Shown piece after piece: positions 1-5,808 of a DNA stretch of 8,641 nucleotides (positions within the stretch are counted from its first letter, which is position 1; each line of letters opens with the position of its first letter). Under the pieces are notes generated by a model. It saw nothing but the letters and a program-made list of their open reading frames with translations. It did not search any database and was not told the origin of the DNA. Made by a program: the position numbers and the translations under genes. The stretch lies in contig DATFDL010000724.1 in NCBI GenBank assembly GCA_035252155.1, forward strand, positions 1 to 8,641, written 5' to 3'. This stretch comes from JAICLL01 sp035252155. GTDB taxonomy: Bacteria > Planctomycetota > Planctomycetia > Pirellulales > JAICIG01.

Positions 1-8
1 GGCTTCTC

Positions 9-30
9 TTAGAACGGAATTTATTCCGTT
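9..30 (+). repeat. REP-like palindrome, family A, copy 1
   Basis: Eight-base arms AACGGAAT (13-20) and ATTCCGTT (23-30) are perfectly complementary around a 2-base centre. The head is TTAG at 9-12, one base off the GTAG seen in two other copies. It faces copy 2 (44-65), so the two form an inverted pair 13 bases apart. The head contains TAG at 10-12; read in frame 1 (GGC TTC TCT TAG) this could be the stop codon of a gene lying upstream of the window, but only three codons are visible, so that is a guess. Confidence 0.75.
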
Positions 31-43
31 TTGAATTATCGGG

Positions 44-65
44 AACGGAATGAATTCCGTTCTAC
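44..65 (-). repeat. REP-like palindrome, family A, copy 2
   Basis: Arms at 44-51 and 54-61 pair perfectly. On the minus strand the hairpin is preceded by GTAG (complement of CTAC at 62-65), the tetranucleotide typical of REP elements mobilised by RAYT transposases. Including flanks, the + strand palindrome is GAACGGAATGAATTCCGTTC at 43-62. The ATG at 50-52 lies inside it and opens a frame into the next gene, but that start is an accident of the repeat. Confidence 0.8.
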
Positions 66-98
66 ACTCTACACTCCGAACTCCGCATTCCGCACTTG
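64..98 (+). repeat. Degenerate heptamer tandem repeat upstream of the FHA gene
   Basis: Five consecutive 7-base units can be read: ACACTCT, ACACTCC, GAACTCC, GCATTCC, GCACTTG, roughly RMAYTCC. The array ends two bases before the ATG at 101, so it occupies the place of the leader and leaves no room for a normal Shine-Dalgarno site. Its role is unknown. Confidence 0.6.
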
Positions 99-100
99 AA

Positions 101-1678
101 ATGTTTCAGCCTTGGCGAATCAAGCTGCGGGCCGCTGAAGAAGCCTTTCGCAGCGGCCGACTGGAGGAAGCCGGAGAAATCCTGCGTAGTGCCGAGCTGC
201 GCGAGTTCTTGCCCGCCCAAAGGCTGCTGGCCAAGGTAGCCGCCGAAATCGCCCGCCGGGCCGACCGGCGCTTGACGGCCGGGCAAACTTCGGCCGGCTG
301 CCGCGATTTGGCGATGGCACGAGCTTGGGGCGCCGACGCCGACCGCACCGACGAACTGAGGCAGCACGTGGTCGAGCGGCGACTGCAAGAGGCCCAAACC
401 TATTTGGCGGCGGGCGAGCCGGCCGCCGCCTTGGCCCGTCTCGAACTGCTTGCCGGCCAGACCGACGTGACGCAGCCGGTACGGTCGCTGCGCGAGGCTG
501 CCCGGCGCGTGCTCGCGGCCCAGCGGTATTGCCGGACCGGTGAGTTTGCCCGTGCCGAGCAAGAGTTGTCGGCGGCCCTGGCACTGGCGCCCGCCGTCAC
601 CACGTTGGAAGACGCCCGAAATACCTGTAGGGTAAAAGGGACCGAGTGCCGCCGGCTGGTGGGGCAATTGCACGCGGCCGTTTGCGACGAGCGGTGGACC
701 GAGGGACTGACGCTGGCCGAGACAATTTTGGAACTGTGCCCCGATCACGAGCCGGCCCGCGACGCCCGTCGACGTGCCTGGGCGAGGGCGGGCATGCATG
801 TCGGCCACGGAGCGCCGCTTGGCACGCGTGCAGCACCTAGGATGGCGTTCCAGGCCGTCGACCCGGGTCACGACGGCCTGGAAGGCCATCCTCCATGGGT
901 GGCTGGGGCAGAGCCTGGCCACCAAGCGGCCGGAAACATTCAGCCGGCGATACTGGCCAGGCGATGCCCCGGCGAAGTTCAAGCCGGGGCATCGCCAAGG
1001 CTCTGCCCCAGCCACCAGAAGCTTAAGAATGCGAACTCGCAAGCTTTGAAATCTCCTGTGAATATGAACGAGCCACCGCACTCCGAAAGTCGCCGCTTCT
1101 TGTTGTGGGTCGACGGCGTGGGTGGCTATCTGGTCTGCACCGGCGACGAAGTGCTGCTCGGCCAACCGGTCGATGACAGCCGAGTCGATATTCCCATCTT
1201 GGGCGATGTTTCACGCCGGCACGCCAAAATCCGCCGTGACGGCGAAAGCTATCTGATCGAGCCGATTCGCGGCGTGCGGCTCGATGGCCGGCCGATCGAG
1301 CGGGCCACCACGCTGGCCGACGGCTGCCAGATCGAGCTGGGCGGCAACGTGCGGCTGCGATTCCACCGGCCGCACCCGCTCAGCGCCACCGCCCGGCTGG
1401 AGTTTGTCAGCCATCACCGCACACAGCCTTCGGCCGACGCCATCTTATTATTGGCCGATTCATGTATTTTGGGCGCCAGTGGCGGCAGCCACGTCGTCTG
1501 TCGAGACTGGGCCGGCCAAGTGGTGCTGTTCCGCCAAGATGACGGGCTTTATTGCCAAGCGCCGGGCCAATTTAGAGTCGATGGAGTGGCGGCCGCCGAA
1601 TGCGGGCGGCTCGCGTCGAAATCGCAGGTCGTGGGCGAAGATTTCTCCTTCAGCGTCGAACCTCTGGATGAGGCCTGA
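101..1678 (+). CDS. Helical-repeat (TPR-like) and FHA-domain protein with repeat-derived linker
   Basis: A 525-residue cytoplasmic protein. Residues 1-230 are alpha-helical with TPR-like pieces (for example EEAFRSGRLEEAGEIL, YLAAGEPAAALARLELL, RTGEFARAEQELSAAL), suggesting a protein-binding scaffold. Residues 331-425 resemble an FHA domain: DEVLLGQP, then VSRRHAKI carrying the conserved Ser-Arg and His of the phosphothreonine pocket, then LADGCQIELGGNVRLRF. Residues 450-525 look like a second, degenerate FHA-like sandwich lacking SRRH. FHA domains bind phosphothreonine, and a Ser/Thr kinase follows, so a role reading that kinase's output is a reasonable inference. The linker, about residues 246-306, is encoded by two palindromic repeats (837-894 and 898-1016). 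I chose ATG 101 because the in-frame ATG at 50 lies inside a REP palindrome. The in-frame ATG at 1064 could start a separate FHA-only protein. No clear ribosome binding site is seen. Confidence 0.85.
   Translation: MFQPWRIKLRAAEEAFRSGRLEEAGEILRSAELREFLPAQRLLAKVAAEIARRADRRLTAGQTSAGCRDLAMARAWGADADRTDELRQHVVERRLQEAQTYLAAGEPAAALARLELLAGQTDVTQPVRSLREAARRVLAAQRYCRTGEFARAEQELSAALALAPAVTTLEDARNTCRVKGTECRRLVGQLHAAVCDERWTEGLTLAETILELCPDHEPARDARRRAWARAGMHVGHGAPLGTRAAPRMAFQAVDPGHDGLEGHPPWVAGAEPGHQAAGNIQPAILARRCPGEVQAGASPRLCPSHQKLKNANSQALKSPVNMNEPPHSESRRFLLWVDGVGGYLVCTGDEVLLGQPVDDSRVDIPILGDVSRRHAKIRRDGESYLIEPIRGVRLDGRPIERATTLADGCQIELGGNVRLRFHRPHPLSATARLEFVSHHRTQPSADAILLLADSCILGASGGSHVVCRDWAGQVVLFRQDDGLYCQAPGQFRVDGVAAAECGRLASKSQVVGEDFSFSVEPLDEA
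837..894. repeat. Family D inverted REP-like pair inside the FHA coding frame
   Basis: The left unit (837-859) and right unit (872-894, minus strand) face each other. The arms at 839-860 and 871-892 match at 21 of 22 positions. The right unit has a GGAG head (complement of CTCC at 891-894), an 8-pair stem GATGGCCT/AGGCCGTC with one T-G wobble, and a TCC loop. The left unit has the head CTAG and one stem mismatch at 847. The centre, 860-869, is itself a perfect palindrome, GACCCGGGTC. In frame it reads MAFQAV...GLEGHPP. The same family recurs at 5727-5831 outside any gene. Confidence 0.9.
898..1016. repeat. Family E nested inverted repeat inside the FHA coding frame
   Basis: The outer arms 898-916 and 998-1016 pair perfectly over 19 bp, and inner arms 960-973 and 983-996 over 14 bp, around the loop 974-982. 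The right half runs straight through both arms, but the left half is interrupted by 43 bases (917-959). The interruption adds its own nested palindromes, CCTGGCCA/TGGCCAGG (914-921/954-961) and GCCGG/CCGGC (929-933/944-948). The uninterrupted left half is found at 7049-7081. Translated in frame it gives VAGAEP at one end and RLCPSH at the other. Confidence 0.9.
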
Positions 1679-1714
1679 TGCGCCATGATCGAAAGGCTTG
1701 CAATACGCTGGGGA

Positions 1715-1796
1715 GGCGCGGCACACCAACCCGAAGCGTAAGCGAGGGTGGTAAGCCAATTTACCTCGCTTACGCTTCGGGTTGGTGGTGGGCGCC
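1715..1796. repeat. Long perfect inverted repeat between FHA and kinase genes (family C)
   Basis: Arms at 1724-1747 and 1764-1787 are perfectly complementary over 24 bp around a 16-base loop (1748-1763). A further 5 bp, GGCGC/GCGCC at 1715-1719 and 1792-1796, pairs beyond a symmetric 4-by-4 internal loop. The core contains CCCGAAGCGTAAGCGAGG. I recall this motif as frequent in planctomycete genomes, which is unverified here. The RNA would form a very stable hairpin after the FHA stop codon, so it may end or protect that transcript. No U-tract follows, so it is not a classic intrinsic terminator. The rest of the gap (1679-1714, 1797-1873) shows nothing I can name. Confidence 0.9.
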
Positions 1797-1873
1797 GAAC
1801 GTTCTAAGAAAGCCATGAAACTAGACAAATGCAACTCGCAGCCGTTAGCCTAGATGAAGGCGAAGACCCGTCC

Positions 1874-3856
1874 ATGAACCTCGAAGCCACCCAAGCCGCG
1901 CCGGACGCGCAGCCGCGTGCCGCGCCCATGAAGTTTACCTACGCCAGCGGTGCGCGCCCGCTGGACGGCTATACCATCAAGCGCGGCATCGGCCACGGCG
2001 GCTTTGGCGAAGTCTATTACGCCACCAGCGACGCCGGCAAGGAAGTGGCCCTCAAGCTCATCCGCCGAAACCTCGACATCGAATTGCGCGGCGTCACCCA
2101 GTGCCTTAATCTCAAGCACCCCAACCTGCTCGACCTCTACGACGTCAGGCAAGATGGCCTGGGCGATAGCTGGGTGATCATGGAATACGTGGCCGGCGAA
2201 TCGCTCGAAGACGCTTTGAGCCGGCATCCCGATGGCTTGCCCCACGATGAAGCCCTCGCCTGGTTTCATGGCATCGCCGCGGGCGTCGCCTACTTGCACG
2301 ACCACGGCATCGTGCACCGCGATCTTAAGCCCGGCAATATCTTCCGCGACGAAGGGCTGGTGAAGATCGGCGACTATGGGCTGTCGAAATTCATCTCGGC
2401 CAGCCGCCGCAGCGGACAGACCGAGAGCGTCGGCACCGTGCACTATATGGCGCCCGAGATCGGCAACGGCCGCTACGGCAAGGAAATCGACATCTACGCG
2501 CTGGGCATCATTCTCTACGAGATGCTGACCGGGCATGTGCCGTTCGAGGGCGAGAGCGTGGGCGAGGTGTTGATGAAGCATCTGACCGCCGAGCCGAATC
2601 TGGAGCGGGTCGAAGAACCGTATCGCTCGGCCATCGCCAAGACGCTGACCAAGAACCCCGAGTTGCGATTGAAAAACGTGGGCGACTTGCTGGCCTTGTT
2701 GCCCGCCGGGAGCGCCTCGGTAGGGTGGGCACTGCCTAGCGGCGGAGCGACGGCGAGTCGTCCTCCACTGGGCGAGCGCACGCCCTTTCGCCGTGCGAAC
2801 GGCGACGCTCGAGAAGTCGTCGAGGCACGGCTGGCCGATGAGGAGCCAATTCTCAAAGCCGTTCGCACTGGCTGGCGGCGCTTCGCCGACGTGTGGAACA
2901 GCGGCCGGATCAACGGCATCGCCAAGGTGGTGCTGATCGTCGCAGCCATCTATGTGTTCAGCCACACACTCTGGCTGATCCCGTTTGCAGCCGTGGCCGC
3001 GGTTGCTTACGCGGTCTACTACGTCGTGCGATTGATCGTGCTGGACGGCGGGCCCATTCGCAAACCGCCGACCACACCTCGACCGCAATCGCCTTTACGC
3101 ACAGCACAAGCACCGCCCGTCTCGCCACAAAGTGACGTCGTACCGGTGTCCGATGCGCAAGAAGCAATCCGAGAGCGCGGCGTCGCGCGGGCCGCGCGCC
3201 GCGGGGCGCTCGCCGCGACGATGGTCTTTCTGCCGCCCAAACCTTTGCGGCAGCGGGTCGAAGAACTGTTCGGTTCGATGCTATTGTCGGCCGCGGTGGT
3301 GACGGCCATCGGGCTGGCGCTGAGCATCGTCGCGGGGCAAATGCCCAAGCTCGAGCAATTCGTTTGGCTGGCCGCCGTCAGCACGCTGGGTGCGTGGCTG
3401 GTGCTTGTCCCCGCCAAGCTTTGGGAAGGCCGCCCCGGCGAACCGGTCTTGCGCCGCTTCGCGCTGCTGGTCTTGGGCATGGGTTTGGGCGGCGCCGCCT
3501 GGATCATCAAAGACCTGCTGTTTGTGCCGCTTCCCTACGACTGGCACATGCCACCGCCCATCACCCGACATTATCTCAACGCTGATTTTTACGACGGCGA
3601 CGGCGTGCCACGGTTGATCGGGCACATGGCCTATTTTGGTTTCCTCCTGTTGGTGATGCGGTGGTGGAAGCAGGCCGACCCGCTGCGGCCGGCACGGATG
3701 AGCATCTGGACCACGTTAGTGGCGGCATTTTGGGGTTGGCTGCTGGCACTGATCTGGCCGTTCCCGCAACCCTGGGGAATCATCGTGGCGGTCACCATGT
3801 CGATCGCCGTACAGTTGACCAGCCCGTGGTACGCGGGGAAGGCGATCGCTTCGTAG
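1874..3856 (+). CDS. Polytopic membrane Ser/Thr protein kinase (Hanks type)
   Basis: A 660-residue protein predicted to phosphorylate Ser/Thr on protein partners. The N-terminal kinase domain (about 32-277) has the glycine-rich loop GIGHGGFGEV (38-47), the lysine of VALK (K61), the catalytic loop HRDLKPGN (148-155), DYG in place of DFG (167-169) and APE (193-195), so it should be active. After a low-complexity linker come two membrane segments (about 348-365, 367-390), a proline-rich stretch (398-425), then about six more between 468 and 649, ending near the C terminus. There is no PASTA or other recognisable extracellular sensor; the multi-pass tail may be the sensor or anchor. The start is uncertain: ATG 1874 has a weak AAGG upstream; in-frame ATGs at 1829 and 1928 are possible, all before the kinase domain. 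The stop codon lies inside the GTAG head of the following REP-like repeat. Confidence 0.95.
   Translation: MNLEATQAAPDAQPRAAPMKFTYASGARPLDGYTIKRGIGHGGFGEVYYATSDAGKEVALKLIRRNLDIELRGVTQCLNLKHPNLLDLYDVRQDGLGDSWVIMEYVAGESLEDALSRHPDGLPHDEALAWFHGIAAGVAYLHDHGIVHRDLKPGNIFRDEGLVKIGDYGLSKFISASRRSGQTESVGTVHYMAPEIGNGRYGKEIDIYALGIILYEMLTGHVPFEGESVGEVLMKHLTAEPNLERVEEPYRSAIAKTLTKNPELRLKNVGDLLALLPAGSASVGWALPSGGATASRPPLGERTPFRRANGDAREVVEARLADEEPILKAVRTGWRRFADVWNSGRINGIAKVVLIVAAIYVFSHTLWLIPFAAVAAVAYAVYYVVRLIVLDGGPIRKPPTTPRPQSPLRTAQAPPVSPQSDVVPVSDAQEAIRERGVARAARRGALAATMVFLPPKPLRQRVEELFGSMLLSAAVVTAIGLALSIVAGQMPKLEQFVWLAAVSTLGAWLVLVPAKLWEGRPGEPVLRRFALLVLGMGLGGAAWIIKDLLFVPLPYDWHMPPPITRHYLNADFYDGDGVPRLIGHMAYFGFLLLVMRWWKQADPLRPARMSIWTTLVAAFWGWLLALIWPFPQPWGIIVAVTMSIAVQLTSPWYAGKAIAS
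2720..2740 (+). repeat. Possible decayed GTAG-headed palindrome in the kinase linker
   Basis: GTAG at 2720-2723 is followed by GGTGGGCA and, one base later, TGCCTAGC. The two 8-base arms give six Watson-Crick pairs, one G-T and one mismatch; the inner pair must open to leave a usable loop. It encodes SVGWALPS just after the kinase domain, in a stretch without a fold I can recognise. The resemblance to the REP layout elsewhere here is suggestive, but with no second copy in the window it may be chance. Confidence 0.35.
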
Positions 3857-3874
3857 AACGGAATTCATTCCGTT
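3853..3874 (+). repeat. REP-like palindrome, family A, copy 3
   Basis: GTAG head at 3853-3856, arms AACGGAAT (3857-3864) and ATTCCGTT (3867-3874), centre TC. TAG 3854-3856 is the stop codon of the kinase gene, so the repeat and the coding sequence overlap by the whole head. It is paired with copy 4 in the opposite orientation 47 bases downstream. The flank after the stem (TTTTGA in copy 1, same here) is also shared with copy 1. Confidence 0.85.
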
Positions 3875-3921
3875 TTGAGTCGCCGCGCGGTAAAGAGAAT
3901 CAAGTAATACGGTTTCATGAA

Positions 3922-3943
3922 AACGGAATGAATTCCGTTCCAC
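3922..3943 (-). repeat. REP-like palindrome, family A, copy 4
   Basis: Perfect arms at 3922-3929 and 3932-3939. On the minus strand the head is GTGG (complement of CCAC at 3940-3943), one base from GTAG. The element ends 15 bases before the start codon of the next gene and just before its ribosome binding site, so its hairpin could influence that gene's translation. Confidence 0.8.
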
Positions 3944-3946
3944 GAT

Positions 3947-3952
3947 GGAAGG
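3947..3952 (+). promoter_or_regulatory. Ribosome binding site for the four-helix membrane protein
   Basis: GGAAGG six bases upstream of ATG 3959. It decides this start over an overlapping ATG at 3945, which opens a different, non-genuine frame. Confidence 0.75.
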
Positions 3953-3958
3953 TGTCTC

Positions 3959-4936
3959 ATGCAACAACCACAAGCCGTTCTCGCCATCGGCCCGCTGGCG
4001 GTCGTCGGAGTCGTTCTGGTCATCGGTCTGCTCGTCGCGGTCTTCAGCAGCCGCTCATGGCTTGGCGCGCTCGCGGCGATTTTCGGGCTGCTCTTGTTGG
4101 CGGTGGTTCTGGGGGGCTCGCTGCTCATCTTTCGCGTCGCACGAAGTGGGGTGTCAGTGCCAGAAATGCCGCCTCCGCCGCCGCCGCCGCAATATCCAGC
4201 GCCGCAAGTTAAGAAGTCAGAAGCGGTCGGCAGAGCCCCGGCGGAGTATAAAACGGAAACCATCGGTGACTCCAAGCCCTTGCTTGATCAAGCTACCTCC
4301 GGCGATGGGAAGCCGTTACGCGCCGAGGCCGAAGAGACGATCGTCGGCACGACCACGACATTGCCTCAATCCACTGCCGCGCCGCTCGTTTCGAACGAAA
4401 TGGCGGAGGTTCATGGCGGATTGCCCGAATGGGTCACCCGCGGCGAGGGCCGGGTCGACGGCGTCTTCCGCATGCCGATTGCGATCGGCCCATTTCCCTC
4501 CTACGAAGATTGCGGCCCGGAGAAGCCGAAAGCCTACGCCGACGCGATCAAGCGGTACGCGAATGAGTATCTGGAGGAGGGCGCGGGAAAATATGTCAAC
4601 TTGCCGATGTGGTACATCAACCAGAACATCTATCGGACCGAAGCCAAAGAATATCGCGAAAGCCCCACACTGGGCAGGATGGTCGTTGCGCATTACTTGC
4701 TTGAATTCAACGACGACGTGCGGCAACATATCGCCCAAGTCTATCACCAAGCGCTTGTTGCCGAACGATTGAAATACGGGGGTCTCGGCGCGGCGGGCGT
4801 TTTTGGCCTGCTCGCGACGGCATTTGGTTATCTCAAGCTCGATACGCTTTCGCGCGGCTATTACACCGGCCGCTTGCGGGCGGCCGCCGCCATCGCGATA
4901 CTGGGTCTTGCCGTGGGGTTGTTCTTCGTTGCCTAG
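3959..4936 (+). CDS. Four-helix membrane protein of unknown function
   Basis: A 325-residue protein I cannot assign to a named family. Two hydrophobic segments open it (about 7-29 and 34-60), followed by a proline-rich run (69-80, PEMPPPPPPPQYP) and a polar, low-complexity linker to about residue 155. A folded soluble domain spans about 156-272, with WVTRGEGRVDG, LPMWYINQNIYR and VAHYLLEFNDDV as distinctive stretches. Two more membrane segments close it (276-294 and 307-324), separated by the short loop KLDTLSRGYYTGRLR. The even number of segments puts both termini on the same side. It sits between the kinase and sigma-factor genes, so a membrane partner of that signalling pair is possible. 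It has no HxxxCxxC zinc-finger, so it is not a typical anti-sigma factor. From memory, similar proteins occur in other planctomycetes; I could not check this. Confidence 0.85.
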   Translation: MQQPQAVLAIGPLAVVGVVLVIGLLVAVFSSRSWLGALAAIFGLLLLAVVLGGSLLIFRVARSGVSVPEMPPPPPPPQYPAPQVKKSEAVGRAPAEYKTETIGDSKPLLDQATSGDGKPLRAEAEETIVGTTTTLPQSTAAPLVSNEMAEVHGGLPEWVTRGEGRVDGVFRMPIAIGPFPSYEDCGPEKPKAYADAIKRYANEYLEEGAGKYVNLPMWYINQNIYRTEAKEYRESPTLGRMVVAHYLLEFNDDVRQHIAQVYHQALVAERLKYGGLGAAGVFGLLATAFGYLKLDTLSRGYYTGRLRAAAAIAILGLAVGLFFVA

Positions 4937-4943
4937 CGCATTG

Positions 4944-4967
4944 GTAGCAGAATTCGTAAGAATTCTG
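4944..4967 (+). repeat. GTAG-headed REP hairpin, family B, unit 1
   Basis: Head GTAG (4944-4947), stem CAGAATTC/GAATTCTG (4948-4955 and 4960-4967), loop GTAA, a GNRA-type tetraloop. It faces unit 2 on the other strand. Placed 8 bases after the stop codon of the four-helix protein. Confidence 0.9.
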
Positions 4968-4989
4968 GCCGCTAAGACACAGTGACGAC

Positions 4990-5013
4990 CTGACTTCTCA
5001 CGAAGTCAGCTAC
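4990..5013 (-). repeat. GTAG-headed REP hairpin, family B, unit 2
   Basis: Read on the minus strand: head GTAG (5013-5010), stem CTGACTTC/GAAGTCAG, loop GTGA, again a GNRA-type tetraloop. It is a diverged homologue of unit 1: same head, length and loop type, with two stem pairs changed in a compensatory way. A 22-base spacer (4968-4989) separates the units, giving a BIME-like inverted pair. Confidence 0.9.
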
Positions 5014-5039
5014 AGCCTCCCGCGCTTGAGGCCGCATCA

Positions 5040-5681
5040 ATGCCCGCCAGCGAATCCGACATCCTCTTGATCGAACGCGTCCGTTCGGGCGAGTCTGACG
5101 CCTGGAACGAACTGATCGAGCGCTTCGAAGGGCGGCTGCTGGCGTTCGTCGAATCGCGGCTGCGCGACCGCGCGGCCAGCGAAGACGTGGTGCAAGAGGC
5201 ATTCATCGGTTTCCTCACCAGTCTGCCCAATTACGACGCCCATCGTCCGCTGGAGAGCTGGCTGTTTTCGATCGCGGCCCACAAGCTGACCGACCATCTG
5301 CGGCGCGAGGGGCGGCGGCCGACGCTGCCGTTGGCCGGCGCATCGAGCAGCCGCGACGATTGGGAACCGCCGGGTTCGCAGCGTCCTGCCAGCAGCATCG
5401 CCCGCAGCGGCGAGCGGCGGCAACTGGAAGAAATCGCCCTGGTGCAGGCGCTCTCGCAGTTGCTCGCCCATTGGCGCACCCGCGGCGACTGGGACAAGGT
5501 CCGCTGTGCCGAGCTGCTGTTTGTGCGGGGCGCCGCCAATAAAGACGCCGCCGCGCAATTGGGCCTCTCGGAGCAGGCGGTAGCCAACCACAAATTCGAA
5601 TTCCTCGCCAAGATGCGATCGGGCCTGAGACAGCAGGGCCTGAATGAAGACGTCTTTCCTGAGCTGCACGAGCCAGCTTGA
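5040..5681 (+). CDS. ECF-like RNA polymerase sigma factor
   Basis: A 213-residue protein. Residues 19-93 match sigma-70 region 2: DAWNELIERFEGRLLAFV, then SEDVVQEAFIGFL, the core-binding helix, then LESWLFSIAAHKLTDHLRRE, the promoter-melting part. Residues 155-197 match region 4, with the helix-turn-helix KDAAAQLGLSEQAVANHKFEFLAKMR. It should direct RNA polymerase to a set of promoters I cannot define. The linker (94-154) is longer than in many ECF factors. The position of the usual DAED motif reads A-S-E-D (46-49), so one acidic residue is missing. No adjacent zinc-finger anti-sigma gene is visible, and a Ser/Thr kinase lies upstream. In some families (ECF43, EcfP with PknT) the sigma factor is activated by phosphorylation; applying this here is inference. 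The start ATG 5040 has GAGG eight bases upstream. Confidence 0.92.
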   Translation: MPASESDILLIERVRSGESDAWNELIERFEGRLLAFVESRLRDRAASEDVVQEAFIGFLTSLPNYDAHRPLESWLFSIAAHKLTDHLRREGRRPTLPLAGASSSRDDWEPPGSQRPASSIARSGERRQLEEIALVQALSQLLAHWRTRGDWDKVRCAELLFVRGAANKDAAAQLGLSEQAVANHKFEFLAKMRSGLRQQGLNEDVFPELHEPA

Positions 5682-5726
5682 GGCAAGCCGCCGTGAGGCT
5701 CTGACCTTGCCGGACGTTCGGCAAAC

Positions 5727-5749
5727 GGAGGATGGCCTTCCAGGCCGTC
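5727..5749 (+). repeat. GGAG-headed REP-like hairpin, family D, unit 1
   Basis: Head GGAG (5727-5730), stem GATGGCCT/AGGCCGTC (5731-5738, 5742-5749) with seven Watson-Crick pairs and one T-G wobble, loop TCC. Together with unit 2 it forms a perfect 24-base inverted repeat (5726-5749 against 5809-5832). The 59-base spacer (5750-5808) holds no gene or site that I can name. Confidence 0.9.
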
Positions 5750-5808
5750 CACCTTGCTGCCCGATCGGCTTTTGACACGGGGAACCTGGCTGGCGAGAAT
5801 CATAACGA

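Noticed and set aside
50..100. Upstream in-frame start for the FHA protein at ATG 50
   Set aside because: This ATG is the centre of a family A palindrome, and the 17 added residues come from the repeat and the heptamer array.
622..650. GTAGGGT inside the FHA helical region as another REP
   Set aside because: GTAG is present, but the following bases form only a 3-bp stem; no support beyond the tetranucleotide.
62..1165. Long open frame on the minus strand opposite the FHA gene
   Set aside because: It mirrors a GC-rich gene and the repeats inside it; it has no recognisable domain, and the + strand frame has FHA motifs.
1850..3088. 412-codon open frame on the minus strand opposite the kinase
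   Set aside because: The + strand frame has every kinase motif; the antisense product is His/Asp/Gly-rich without domains.
3945..4772. Overlapping + strand frame starting in the ribosome binding site of the four-helix protein
   Set aside because: Its product is Arg/Ser/Pro-rich, typical of a shifted GC-rich gene; the 3959 frame has membrane segments and better spacing.
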